Under the pieces are notes generated by a model that worked only from the letters and a program-made list of their open reading frames with translations, had not been told where the DNA came from and ran no database searches. A stretch of DNA of 64,000 bases from Pinus tabuliformis (taxonomy: Eukaryota > Streptophyta > Pinopsida > Pinales > Pinaceae). Location: NCBI GenBank assembly GCA_031772625.1, contig CM062810.1, positions 705,286,358 to 705,350,357 on the forward strand, written 5' to 3'. Below are positions 22,964 to 35,900 of this stretch, in pieces (position 1 is the stretch's first letter; each line of letters begins with the position of its first letter). The translations under genes were made by a program, and so were the position numbers.

Positions 22964-23999
22964 TGTTATAGACATTTTTTGGCACTACAACCCCAAGAAT
23001 AAATGTCCATAAACCAAGGGCTCCCAAGTCCCTAAAGGTGTTGTTCCAACCCCTAAAAGAACAAGGTCAACTAATTACAGCTTCTCCCAGAAGTTCTCCA
23101 TGAAAAACTACTCAGAACTGGTCAAAACTGGACCATTTCACCTGCTCCATAGGCAAAGTGCATTGCATCTCACCTAAATACACACAGTAGGTGCGTTTCA
23201 TTTCAAAAATCCCTTCTTTGGGGTGCGATGGGTGAGAAGAGACAAATGGTAGTGTCAATCCGTGAGGTGGAGAAGCATGGAATCTTCCAGAAACTTCTCA
23301 TGTGACACTTGCCTCTCTGAATTCGACCAGGGATGAGTAAGAGATCATCAATCTCCAAGTGGAAGCAAGAACTATCAGAGGGAAGACACTAATCAAATCT
23401 CAAAAGCTGACTCACCTCCCTTGCAGACATCTATATATGGACCCCTCATCCCAAAGATCCAGAGGCTGGAATTTTGCATCTTGGAAGGAATTGTTGTTGG
23501 TTTCTTGAGGCAACATCATAGTGTTGGGTGATCTAAGCTTTTCATGAGGTGAAGAAGGGCTTACTTGCTGAGAGGATGATGCTGGGTCAGAACAACTGGT
23601 TGTAACTCTCTTGGCTCTTTCTTGATTATCAATAAAGCTATTCAAGTTTTCCTCCATACTCTTGTGTGATTTATGTTTTATGCATTTATATGGTCAATTT
23701 ACATCTGATCCTAGATTGTTTATGATAATAGATCCATGTTCTTGTATAGTGTCATGTTGCTTTGATTCTATAGGTACTTTGTGAAGCTGGGTATACAAGA
23801 AAGCAAGTAGCAAAGGACTATCGGAAGAGAGAGGAATCGAGCAAGGAACCAAGCGCAAGATAGAGGTTGGTCTCCTTTATTCTTCTCTCATCTATCTTTC
23901 ATAAAGGAAAATGAAAGTAGTTTTACTTTGTTTGTTTCTAAGGTAGCTACCAGCCTTAGTGGGATTAGCAGTTCTACATAGACACTTTTCCTGGTAACA
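22964..23999 (+). repeat. 3' LTR of the gag-protease element
   Basis: It runs TGTTATAGAC to CTGGTAACA, the same length as the 5' LTR, with about 30 scattered substitutions, mostly transitions. It is followed directly by CTATG. Confidence 0.93.
23412..23657 (-). other. antisense 81-codon ORF in the 3' LTR
   Basis: This is the copy of 17146-17391, with a single Ile-to-Ser change (VTTSCSDP) although the LTRs differ at about 3% of bases. The same donor-like GGTGAGT follows it. Confidence 0.35.
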
Positions 24000-24004
24000 C
24001 TATG

Positions 24005-25896
24005 GACCTCCAATCACTCTCATAGCATGGGCATGCAAGTGACTAGGGTATTTTTTAGCTAGTTCTTAGCCTGCGACCCCCGACTCTATACCACTTTTTT
24101 AGGGCCAGGACTCATGCCACTACCCAGAACTCCATGAGACTTTCAGGAATAAAAAGTAACATCAAAAAAATGATACAATTACAAATACTTGAACAAAGAC
24201 TTAACTGGACCCCTACTGGCCATGAGAAACATTTTGTCAAACATGTCACAAATATGCATTCTGCAAGTCATAACAACAGATCTAAGCATAGGGGTCTCAT
24301 ACTTATCTGAGAATCACTAAGAAGCATTGATGCATTATCACATTAGCTGCATTATCATCTTTCAGGTCATATATTCAGTGTACATTCATTTACAAATCAA
24401 AACATGATGAGATTGATACATCATCATTGTCATAAAACATGCTCATAACCAACATATAACCAACAAAGATAATAAGGATACATCAACAATAAATGCAAAA
24501 TATGAACAAATAAATTTTCTCATAAGATACCAAGGAAAAATAATTCTTATTAATGAATGATTAGGACAACCAGGCTCAGGACTTCCATATACCACCCAAG
24601 CATAGATTGGCTTAAACAAATATTTCTTTTAGCCAATGACCCCCATGCCATATTCCAAACATGAATGTGGGACTTATAACCAAAATCAACCAGGGCTTCC
24701 CGAGGCTACGCCACCTCACCCTCAACAATAGAACTAGGCTTTACGATAATCCCCATTAGATCACTAAGTTATAAACAATAAACATACAATACTAGGATTT
24801 ACTGCAATCCTCACTCAATCACTAGGCCAAAAACAAGCATGGATGCCACCAGATCTCTCCACCTACACCATGAGGAATTTGTCTATCCCAACCTCTCAAC
24901 TTTACTGTGTATCCCACCATTACCAGTCAAGGAATTCCTATACCTACAAGGTCTCCACCCTCTAGTCTTTACTGCATATCCCATCCTCAGATTCATAAGC
25001 CCAATCAAGGGTACTCACCACTTAGATTTACCGTGTATCCTCCCATTACTAGTCAAGAGATTCCTAGGCTTAATTGAGGTGTTCACATTCATGCTTTTTT
25101 ATGTATCCCATCCAGGGGTTCCTAGGCCTTGTGATTAATCCGGAGACCACCCCTCTTAGCTTCGATTCCATTTGGAAATCCAACTCAACCACATACAAAA
25201 GAACCCACCACACCATGGCTATCCGAAAATGGAAAGGCTATGCTAAAAAAACGTTGTCACACCTAGAAAAACCCATGCCCCTAACAACAAGAAAACCAAG
25301 AACACACATGCATAGTCATGCATGCTAAATCTAGCAAGGAAATCACACATGCAAATAAATTCCTGCAAATAATCCCATTGTTGCTACTAAATCCTACTCT
25401 ACCTTTCTTTAGCTTTGCTTCCTGTTGCCTTCTTTGCCTATATTGATCCAATGCTGAAGTGCTCCAAGAAAAACTTTGTTTCCAAGAGTGTGAGAGAGAG
25501 AATAGAGAGAGAGCTCCAAAACTGAACCAACAAAATGTTACACTGGACAAAGGTACCAACTGGTCCCCGGAAGCCTTTTTATTAATGAGGCCTCTATTTT
25601 CTTCATTTTCCATTATTTTCCTTCATTTTTCTCCTCACATGCAACCTATGACCTTTCACATTCCTTTGCTCCTAATTTCCATTATTTTCACAAATAAAAT
25701 GCCAAAAATGTCATTTTTCCTTTTCAAAGCCTTTGCCATTGCCTTTGCCAATTTCCTTGGCCATAATAAACCAAATGAACACCCACACTAGGATGTCTTG
25801 CCCAACATTCAACTTGGAATAATTTTCCCATAATTGTGGTTATTATTTTGCCTTTATTAACTTTTATTACATGGAATTTTCATTAGGGTTGTTACA
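24005..25896 (-). repeat. probable LTR of another element, minus orientation
   Basis: The right edge ends GGGTTGTTACA; read on the minus strand it starts TGTAACAACCC, a common gypsy LTR start, directly next to LINE coding sequence. A TATA-like AATAAAAAGG lies on the minus strand near 25577. The left edge is unclear and probably continues at 16473-16697 beyond the inserted element. No coding domain was found. The call rests on end motif and context. Confidence 0.4.
24738..25150 (+). repeat. degenerate tandem array, ~60-66-bp units
   Basis: Units share a TTTACtGTGTATCCC-like core followed by CATTA and a CAAGG/CTAGG segment. Cores start near 24738, 24797, 24901, 24968, 25027 and 25096. Units are diverged from one another. 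The frames that run through it (24839-25328) are by-products. Confidence 0.6.
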
Positions 25897-27331
25897 CTTG
25901 GTGGAAGCAGGATGATTTTATGAAATTGGTTGAGGAACCTTAAATTCATGGGAGGGAGGGAGGGAGCTCACCTTTAATGGTTTAGTTCTCTAATAGTCTA
26001 AAGAATTTTAAAGAAAAAAATTAAACAATGGAGAAAATATTTAAGAGAGAAGAAAGAATTTTCCCTGAAATCTGTTGAAATAAAGATAGTTGAAATTTAT
26101 GTAAATAATGTTTTAGGTGTATTCTCAACTCAGGTTTTTCATGAACTTAAATCCTTGTAAATTTCCAAAAGAGAGTTGTTGGAAAGTGTGGTGGATCTCT
26201 AGTGCAAAAGAGCATGGCTATTTGGATCAAAGAAGGCAACTCCGACACAAAGTTATTTAACCAATTCACCAATTCAAGGAAGGAGAACAATTGTATATGG
26301 GAAATAGAGGATGGTTATGGGAATATGGCTAAATATTTCTTTGAAAAGAAAAATGTTGGTGTACAACATTTTAAACTCTTATTTACTGAAGCTAGTGGTT
26401 TTCTGATTCTTGAGATGCTCTAAACTATAAGATTATCCTCGTAGGCCATTACTCTAGAAATGAACGAATCCCTTATACAAGAGGTATTTGAAGAAAAGGT
26501 GTTGGGATCCCTATTTCATATGAATAAGGGTGAATTCCCGGAACCCAATAGATTCAAAGTGGAATTTTATCTTAGATTTTATAATCGTTTAAAGATGGAT
26601 ATACTGAAAGTGGCGAGGGAATCTCAGTCGAAAAGTTGTATGCATGGGGCTCTAAACACTACAATAATTTGTTAGATTCCCAAGAAGTAGGAAGGTCAAT
26701 ATCTTAGCGATTTCAAGCCTACATCCTGTTGCAATGCCATTTACATGTTACTAACAAAAAGTATTTCAATGAGAATTAAGCCAATTTTGAGTGATATTAT
26801 CTCAATAAAGTAGTTCAGTTTTCTTAAGAACCAATAGATACATAAGGAAGTGGCTATTTCATAGGATTTGATGCATTCAATCAAAATAAAAAGTATTCCA
26901 ACTATCATAATGAAGATATACCTGTCCAAATCCTATGCTAGATTAAAGTAATCCTTCATCAGACTATCTTTAATTATGTTAGGTTTCAAATCATAACTCG
27001 TAAATTAGATCATGTCATGTATTTCCCCTATCATCTTTGTGATTTTAATAAATGTGCATATGACATCCTTCTTCATGGCATCGAGAGAATCGATACAAGG
27101 TTTCCCCCTATCTCCTCTCTTCTTTCTTCTTATCACTAAGGTTCTTGGTAAGTTTATTCAAGAGGAAATATCCTTTGGGGAATTAAAAGAGGTTATTACT
27201 ACAACACAGGTTCAAATATCTCAACTTTTTTTTCTAAATGATACTTTTTTATTTCTTTATGAATCAATACCATATATTTATTTATTGAAAATGATTCTAA
27301 ACATATTCAAAATAATATTTGGCATGAATAT
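25897..27331 (+). pseudogene. L1-type LINE ORF2, N-terminal part (end of endonuclease and RT)
   Basis: The stretch opens with WWKQDDFMKLVEEP, the linker after an L1 endonuclease. It continues with the pre-RT block (MAIWIKEGNSDTKLFNQF, then WEIEDGYGNMAKYFFEK) and RT blocks: RESIQGFPLSPLFFLLI (normally RQGDPLSP) and LFFLNDTFLF, where the catalytic FADD is FLND. Stops and shifts are frequent, so the copy is inactive. The 5' end and most of the endonuclease are missing at the border with the LTR-like DNA. The match ends at FGMNI, where a solo LTR is inserted. L1 elements move by target-primed reverse transcription. Confidence 0.82.
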
Positions 27332-28319
27332 TGTTTGACGAATAATTCTCTTCTGCAGACATAACTAAACTCCCTAGATCTAGTGGTTGTTCTAGAAATA
27401 ACATAGACAAAAGGACTTAGAAATACCTTCTTGTAGTCAAACAAAATATTTCCTCTTATCCTTCCTTGTAAGATTTAGCTCCAACTCTAAATTCTATAAG
27501 TAGGACCTACAAGACAACTGTAACAAGAGCACTACAACATACAAATAACATGTATTAACATTTCTAAACAACGAGTCAAGAAGGCATTGTAATACATATG
27601 CATTAATGAGACATAAGTATAAGAAAACAAAGAACTTTTTATATTAATAAAAGTAGGAGAAATTACAACCCTTTACAGATCTTGACCTTGTAGGTGTATC
27701 CCAATTATCTTGTCCTTCCTTTGCCACAAAACAAGCCTTCAATCATAACTCAAGTGCATGTATGAATAATGGATCCTTAGGCACAAAGAAACAATATCAG
27801 GGCATAAATAAGAGTCTCCAAAAGCCAACCCAAACTCAATGGTAGGCAGTGAATTTATAGGGTAGATAGGGTGGTTTGGGTTTTACCAATCTAGGTCTTC
27901 AATCCACATATGAGGGAGGATAAGTTCTAGGGATAGGAGATAAACCTCAAGTATAGGAGTTTGAGATCTTGGTCTAATAGTAAATAGTTAAAACCACTTG
28001 AGAAGCTTTTGGAAAGAGAAGAGTCAAAAATTATTTTTTATTTTTACCGAAATTCAAGAGCCATCAAACTTAGTGTGAAGGAAACATGCGTTGGGTAGTG
28101 TAAATGCTCTGTTTACAACTTGCAATAGTGCAGGTTGCATAATGGGAGAGTGCGATGGGGCCAAAAATTAGGTTTTTAAGATGTTTAACCCAGAATTCTT
28201 GGAACTTTTGGAGAGATGATTCTCTTGGATTTACAGGTCATGAATGCAAAGTGTCAATGGATGTTGATTGATATGGCTTCAAGGCCATTTGATTGGATGT
28301 GACAAAATGACATGTAACA
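27332..28319 (-). mobile_element. solo LTR inserted in the LINE
   Basis: The block of 988 bp runs TGTTTGACG to CATGTAACA, flanked by AATAT on both sides (27327-27331 and 28320-28324). Removing it with one AATAT joins the LINE frame to give GMNINGKIFDLI, a good match to the GxKIN motif region of L1 RT, so the insertion is well supported. A minus-strand TATA (CTATAAATTC near 27852) suggests minus orientation. No internal genes are present. Confidence 0.85.
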
Positions 28320-29755
28320 AATATTAATGGAAAAATATTCGATCTTATATGATAATCTTTCTTTTACAGTCAAGGATTATGATGTTGAATGTTTCCTCTT
28401 TCATATATCAAATATTTAGGTTGGCTTCAATTATTTAGGTTTCTATCTTAAACCTGATGACTAAAGAATGGAGGATTTGTTAGGTCTTATTAGGAAGGTT
28501 GAATCAAGAATATTAGTTTACATCAATTGTATCCTTTCAAGAGCAGGAAGATTGATCTTGATCAAATCTATTGTGGAGAGTATACCTATTTTATGAGTAT
28601 TTGATCAATCTCATTCCAAATTCAATTTTAAACAAAATTACGAAAATTAGTTGTAAATTCTTATGGTCGGGTGATAAACAATCGAAAGGTATTCCTTTGG
28701 TAAAGTAGAAGATGATTCCTTAACCAAAACTATCATGTTGTTGGGAGTTAAAATACCTCCATCTTTTCAATGAATCACTTGTAGCAAACACCATATGGAG
28801 GCTCTTGAATAACATAACTTTATGGGGCATAACAATGAAGAGTAAGTATTCTCGTAGAAAATGTAAGATTGGGCAGAGTTGATATTAATGTAATTTATGT
28901 CCAAACTCTTTCATAGTTTGGAAGGCTCTCTATGGTGTATTCCCAATTATTGGATCCTGGGTCACATGGACAGTAGGGAATGGTGGAAATATTAGCATAA
29001 CTTTGGACCCTTAGATTGATCCTAGGGATCAACCCTTAGAAAACTGAGTTGACACATTGCACATAACTAGAGTTTTCACACTAGCAGATGCTCGTAATAG
29101 AGAAGTTGAGGACAAGGGAATTAAATCTTGGAAAATCATGGAGGAACTGACCTTAAATAATTAAAAGTCTCTAGAATGGAAGATTTTGTTAACTTACTTG
29201 TTTCATCCATGACCAAAATTTCAAATGAGGACAAAAATAACCTCACTTGGTCTAAGAGTTCATCATCTAGGGAGTACACTACCAAACATGGGTACCAATC
29301 CCAATTCAAGTCCAATTTTAGTTGTGAGGTAACCTGGGCATGGAGTTTCTTATGAAAGAGAAAAGGCCCATTGAAATGCAAGTTGGCCCTTTGGTTGGCT
29401 CTCTCCAACAAGTTGCTGGCATGGAGAATGCACTAAAAAGAGGTCGGATCATCCATAGCCGATGCTCTCTGCATAGATTGGAAGAAGAATTAGTTAACCA
29501 TTTATTTGTGAATTGTCTCTTTGCTGAATAGTTCTAGTTATTCATTGTATTTATGTATGCTCCTTCCTCCACTCCTTGGAACAAGTTTTCACTTGCAAAG
29601 ATTAGATTTCAAATAAATTGGTTCAAACCTTATATCTTATTCTGTTTTCCTATTTCATTTAATTCTCTCATTTTAGCTCTTTTCATTTGTGTTATTCAAC
29701 TTTACATTTTGGATGATTTTAAATTTTTTGTTTAATCTTTATTAATTTAAAAATT
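28320..29755 (+). pseudogene. L1-type LINE ORF2, C-terminal part and 3' tail
   Basis: After the solo LTR the LINE continues: NYLGFYLKPDD, then ILSRAGRLILIKSIVESIP, the typical L1 post-RT region, with many stops. At 29340-29531 a zinc-finger-like end is visible (CSLHRLEEELVNHLFVNC). The sequence then becomes T-rich with a TTTTTTGTTTAATCTTTATTAATTT tail and the element ends about 29755. No clear target duplication was found. Confidence 0.78.
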
Positions 29756-30639
29756 GAATTGTAAGTACTTAACGTTACATTCAATGATTTAGATTCATTT
29801 TGGAATCATAGAGGAAATGGATAAAACAATTAGTTATTTATTTAGTAAATTAATAACATATTAACCTTCCATTTAGAATATTTTATAATATTTTAATTTT
29901 TTTATATTCCAAAATTTATTTATTAAATAATTTATCCATATACCTTACTTTGCCATTCTGATTTAAATATCTCAAGCATTCATTTATTTTTAAAAACATC
30001 ATATATTTTTTAAATTATACCATTTGCATAATGATCTGCCTATGCAAATCCTCATGCTACATTTCCTATTTCTTTGAAATTTTTTATTGTTTTTCCAAAC
30101 ATAAACTAAATAAATTCCATCTTTTTCCTCTAAAATCTCCATACACCTCTAAACTGATACAATATTAGAAACTGATACACTTCATTCCATAGAGTGGTAG
30201 AATATTAGTAAGTTCATGATATCCTTTCTTTTGTCAATCATTTGGTTTGTGAAATTATATACAGTGTAAATTTGAATATATTTTATAATTTGTTCGATTT
30301 AAAATTTTTAACGTCTTTCTTAATATAAATAATTAATTTATGAGAGTGCTTTAAAATAAAAATAAAATTTTACGGAAGTGTGAGACGTAAATTAATTTGT
30401 TAAGACATTTCTGATATGAAACTCCAATTTAGCCTTCTAGATCCACGTAATATGACCTGAGGATGACACACTGGCCAATTTCTATAGTCACCAATTTTTC
30501 AAAATTAAATAAATTAAAAATTATTAAGCAAATAAAAAATCTTATTTGTTCAAAAAAAAATAGAATTTGAAACTTTGTAATATTAAAAAGATAAAATGAT
30601 TAATAATAATTTTATTTTAACTTTTTATTTTTAATTTTT

Positions 30640-31260
30640 TTTAATGGTTTATTCTAATATAAAAGAAATGTTATATTATTTAAATATTTTGATTTAACTA
30701 AATGATATAAAAATAATAATAAAATAATTATTAATTATTATTAATAATTAAAGCAATTTAGATCAATTTTAACTCTAAATTTATTAAACGTTAAGAGGGA
30801 TCAAATTTCTGGGGTTGCAAACATTTTTTCAAGTTTTACACTCAGAAAAGAAGTTTGTACCTTGAAAGATTTGATCCCTCCGTAGTTAACAAATTCATTC
30901 TGAGTTAAGATAGTTCGGGCCACTATAGAAGGGATGTTGTAATGTCCTATTATATTATCTTATATTATCTAATTTTTACTTATTGACTTAGTCAAATTAT
31001 ATAAAATTTAAATTAAATTAAATTAACAAAAAATAAAATAAAATAATTATTAATTATAATTATTAATAATTAATAATTAAATCAACCTAGTTTAACTCCA
31101 AATATATCAAGCCCCAAGAGGGATCAAATATTTGGAGGTGCAAACCTAGATCCACAGTTAAAATGGATATATGCTTATCATATAATTTGTTGTTGTACCA
31201 AAATGTGCTCTCCATCAAGTACGGAAGAGATGTTCTAATGTCCTATTATGTTATGTTGTT
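30640..31260. repeat. imperfect tandem repeat of ~290-305 bp
   Basis: The phrase AATGTCCTATTAT recurs near 30941 and 31234, and AAGAGGGATCAAAT followed by GGTGCAAAC or GGTTGCAAAC recurs near 30791 and 31117. Related phrases (GATCCCTC, GTTAACA, GAGATGT) reappear at 46130-46260, so this is a dispersed repeat family. Confidence 0.55.
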
Positions 31261-32312
31261 ATCTAAATATTTTGACTTAATAAAATTAGCTAACTTTCAT
31301 TACATTTGAAAATAGTAAAATTGTTTTAATATTGTAATATAGTATTAGCCTTCCCAATAAAAAAACAAAATTAATGTATCTGGTTATTATCTAATTTATT
31401 TATAACTAAATTATGTAAACTTTAATTTCATTTAGCTTTAATGTAATACTTAAAGGAACATAATTTTCCAAACTATAATTTAACTTCGTATTTAATGTTA
31501 TATAATTATTTTTCATTATGTTTTTAAGTAAAATAAATTCTAAAAGTAGTTAACAACATATAATATAATATAATGCTGGAGTTTAATAATTATGTTTTTT
31601 TGCTATAAAATTATGAAAATATAGGTCACATTTTGAAAAATTCTAACAAGGATTTTTGTAAATCCAAGTAAAAGCTGTCAAAATTCATCATTTTAGTTGC
31701 CTTAGAAGTTTTTAATGATGCTAAATCTATTTCCACAATAAAAACATGATTCAAATATTGTATCTACAATTTTTTTTCAATTTTTTTTTATCAAAATTCC
31801 AATCACTTTTAACTATCCAGACAATTCTTTAGCCTTTGCAAACAACTCCTAATATAATATAGATAAAACGTCTTATTCTTTACGCATATTCAAGGAATCT
31901 GAAAAATATTCCCTAATTTTTCGTCCATGTTTAATTCCAAACCCATTAATTCCAAACCCATTAGGAACAGAGACAGACAGTTGCCCACGAGTAGCTGAAC
32001 AAGAGCATCATGCAGATTAACGGGAATTACATGTAATCATCATGAAACTAGCAGCCATACGCAACAGATATGCGCTGGGATTTCTAAGACCCAATGACAT
32101 TATTGATGTATCGTACGTCGACCCTTATCATAAACATATTGAAACAGTTATTTGACTAGACTAAGAAAATAATTCAGTCAGCGACTTTTAGAATAGTCTA
32201 GATTATAGATTCGTAACACATTTGGAACAATGGCAGACAGATGACTAGAAGCTGAACAAGATCATCATCCAGATTAAGAACGGGAATTGGAAACTTAGGG
32301 CATAAGCAATAA

Positions 32313-32502
32313 GTTTATGTTTGGGATTTTTAAAATTCGATGAGAATATTGATGTTTTTATGTTGGGGAAAATTTATAATAATTTAGTTGTTAAATTAAT
32401 TATAACCGTTTATGTTTGGGATTTTTAAAATTTAATGAGAATATTGATGTTTTTATATTGGAGAAAATTTATAATAATTTAGTTGTTAAATTAATTATAA
32501 CC
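32313..32502. repeat. 95-bp tandem duplication in the kinase promoter region
   Basis: Two copies, starting at 32313 and 32408 with GTTTATGTTTGGGATTTTTA, run head to tail with only a few substitutions and end TTAATTATAACC. They lie about 450-640 bp before the kinase start codon. Confidence 0.85.
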
Positions 32503-32783
32503 ATTTTTGCTTACGATTATTTAAAGAAAACTACACTACTTGAAATAATTTGTGGGTGATGATAAAGACAGATTTTCATTCATACCATGTCAAATACTTT
32601 TAAGCCAAATAGTTTTAAAGCGTTTTCCAAAAAAAAACTAAACCAAACCAGATTATTGATATCATCATGCATCCTTTACCATAAACACATTGAAAAAGTT
32701 ATTTGACCGGACTAAGCAAATAATTCGGTCCGCGACTTTTCAGGGAAAACAGCCGGATGAACCTTTTTCATGTGGAACTTTCG

Positions 32784-32790
32784 TATAAAA
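32784..32790 (+). promoter_or_regulatory. TATA box of the receptor kinase gene
   Basis: TATAAAA lies about 165 bp before the chosen start codon, a reasonable distance for a short 5' leader. It is the best TATA motif just upstream of the gene. Confidence 0.45.
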
Positions 32791-32954
32791 AGTCCCATTT
32801 TCATTGATTTTAAATATTTTTGGGCTTCATCTCCGGTTGATCGTGGACAAGCGTCTTCAAGCCCTTGGGTTCAGATTATTATTCGATATACTTTCAAGCT
32901 TCCGCAAGCTTTGGCAGAAATCGTTCAGTGTGCTACTTCAATATTTGTGCAACA

Positions 32955-35900
32955 ATGGGAAAACACAAATATAGCGAATGTTCAGTTTGGATATTCATCG
33001 GCATACTCGTGGGTTCATTACCTGTTAATGTTACCGCTCAACCAGGTTTCTGTCGAACTTTTTAGCATCGCCGTCTCACATCTTAGGTTTTTAGTACTCA
33101 CAGCTCAGTTCATATTCTTTGTTTTAAAAGATAATGTTTTAACCATAGATTTAAATTATGGCGTCGCAGGTTTTATCAGTATCCTCTGCGGAGGCCAAGC
33201 AAATCACACTGATGAAAACAATATAAAATGGGTCACTGATGATAATTATATAGACGTCGGCCAGATAGCGAGCACCGGAAACGCAGGGTTATCATTTTAC
33301 CTGCAAAATCAACGGTTCTTTCCAAAGCCTCTGAAAAAGGCTTGCTATCAGTTGCCGATAGACTCCAACGTGTCTTACCTGATCAGAGCATGGTTCGCTG
33401 GAAATAACGGCGGATGTCAAACCGACTTCACCTTTTCTTTGGAGACATTGGATCTGTTACATAGGGTAGAAATAGCTGTCGGTCATAGTCCAATTTACTA
33501 TGAATTTATTTTCGTTAGTTCTGGTAGAGTGTTGTATGTTTGCTTGACCAGAGCCTCCGAAGGTTATGATCCCTTTATCAATGCTATCGAGTTGAGGACC
33601 CTCCGAGATGGCATGTATGGACAAGCTAAAACAGGATCCTTGTTGGCAACAATGTCAAGGAATGATGTTGGTGGACATTATACGGTTAGGTGAACATAAT
33701 ATAACTTCATATATGTTTTATTTACGGAAATATCAGCTACCAATTCTAATCGTTCCAATGGTTGTTAGAAATATTGACTAAAATGTTTTTGAGATGTGTT
33801 ACTGAATTCTGTTTTTGTGTATTTCTTTTGTGGTTTTCCTGTACAAGCTGAAAAGGGTTGGGATTTAAGGAGATCTTTCACATTGATACCGGATATGCCC
33901 CAAAAATTTCTGATGTGTGATGGTTAATTTTTATAAGCTACCTCTGCCCAGCTATGTTATTTTTTGATAGCGATTGACTGGATAGATTTGTATGATGGCT
34001 TAAGCAGGTATCCCCAAGACAACTTCGACCGCATCTGGTTAGCGTACTGGTATTCGCAAGACTCTTATGCAAGTTCGCTAAAACCCGTTTCAGCAAACAA
34101 TACCAAAAACCTTCCTCCAATTAGTGTCATGCAAACGGCAAGGGTTACGAACCAGGAAAACCTTGGAACATTTATAAGACAAGTTTACGGGTCTTGGAAA
34201 TCATTACTGGTGCTTTATTTTGCTGAGATCCAGATGTTAAATATGTCTGAATCGAGATCTTTTTATGTGGAGATAAATGGGAAAAGACGGTCTGATATCA
34301 TTACAATTGTTCCTTATTACTCTGTCATGGAGCTAGCAATTGTATCGGATATAACAAATTACTGCCAATTTGACCTGTACAGAGCCAAAAATTCTACCCA
34401 TGGCCCTATACTCAACGCCTATGAGCTTTTCCTGATATTGGATACAGCACAGGCAACATATCAACAAGATGGTAAGTGTCCTAGCTATAATTCCTATACT
34501 GTAATTACAGAAATTATAAGTCAATTTCTAACGAAGTAGTTCTTAAACTCAGTTGAAGCTCTTGAGGCGGTCAAGAGAAGGTTTGACATAAAAGATTGGA
34601 TTTCTGATCCTTGCTATGTGATGGAGTGGGAAGGAATTGTCTGTGATAGCGATAATAACTCTTCGTTCAAAAGAATTTCGGAAATGTAAGTTTACTTGTT
34701 CAATTTGTTTAGAGTTAACTACTTCGCCGAAATTGTAAAACTGAAATGATAACACCGTAGCATAGATTTCTTGATGACAGAAATTTATCAGGAAGGAATC
34801 TTACAGGATTGGTACCCGAGGATTTTGGAAGGCTGAATGCAGTAGTTAATTTGTAAGTAGAATTTTATTTTCATGGTGAAAATTTCCAATAGACAACAAA
34901 TACACATGGTTATTAGCTATTTCGATGAAGGCCACAAAAGGACTGTGCGTCTTCAAGTTGTGGTAAAATTAGTCATTGCGGTCATTTTTAATTGAAGTGT
35001 AGATTCTGAGAGTATTTGGAAATTTGACGGAAAGTCAGATATTGACTTATACCTGGCTCGTGTAACTGAAATTTCCAAAATATTACTGAAATCTGTAATC
35101 TGCTCCGGCATTCTTAAAAGCAAAGGCGTTTCATAAATCTATCCCATCAGATTAAATGGCAAATAGAATTTGACGGTGCTGATTACGAACGGAACATAGC
35201 TTGCTTTTAATATTACAACGTAACTGGCACTGATCTATTTGTGTTGAAATTACCAGGTCACTTAATAATAATCATCTGACAGGACCTTTGCCAAATTTCT
35301 CCAATTTAACGAAGTTGGAAAGATTGTAAGTACTCCTTTCTAAACATAAATGTTCAGTTTCTTGGTCCTTTATTCATTAGCCACGTAGAATGCCATTTTT
35401 CAAAGGAAAATGCAGCCATTCATTCGCTTGCTGCGCAGACATCTGCAAGACAACAATTTCAGCGGTGGTGTTCCGGAGTGGCTCTCTCATCTCAAAAATC
35501 TTAAAGAGTTGTACGTCTACCTTTTTTTTTTTTTACTTTATGTCAAATTGAAAAGGAAAATACTGCTGGGATCATATAACTTTTTTTAATTTTTTTCATT
35601 TGTGACAGGTTTATAGAGAACAATAATTTTAGCGGTGTGATTCCTCTTCAGCTTCTGGAAAAGCCTTCATTGGAACTTAGGTAATCTAATAGCTTATACT
35701 TTACTTGCTGTATTCGGAACATATTCCCATTCTGATATTTTGAAGTTCAGAATTAGGCAAGGAATTAGGAAACGAGTGAAAGTTTGTATAATCTTACTCA
35801 AGTAAACTCTTAATTTTCTTACCGGAAAAAGAAATAAAAATCGTAACTTCCCTAAAAAATATTCTTCATTTGGTGTTCTCCAGCTACTCTGGGAACCACT

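Larger units (their letters stand above)
16698..23999 (+). mobile_element. complete non-autonomous LTR retrotransposon with gag-protease only
   Basis: Two 1036-bp LTRs (16698-17733 and 22964-23999) both start TGTTATAGAC and end GTAACA. CTATG flanks both ends (16693-16697 and 24000-24004), an exact target duplication. An 18-nt primer site follows the left LTR. The only recognisable gene is gag zinc-knuckle plus protease (19478-21050); there is no RT, RNase H or integrase. By eye the LTRs differ at about 30 positions (roughly 3%), so this insertion is younger than its neighbours. It resembles the gag-only LTR elements known in plants, and the primer type recalls the Tat/Ogre group. It would need enzymes from a related element to move. 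Confidence 0.92.
29756..32754. other. AT-rich intergenic DNA upstream of the receptor kinase
   Basis: No coding region was seen. It contains imperfect direct repeats at 30640-31260, a duplicated block in 31975-32745 and a 95-bp tandem pair at 32313-32502, listed separately. Confidence 0.6.

Noticed and set aside
32770..33693. A 307-codon open frame at the start of the receptor kinase
   Set aside because: It reads through the first intron. The signal-peptide exon (32955-33045) lies in another frame, and joining it at CAG|GT to 33170 gives the expected protein start.
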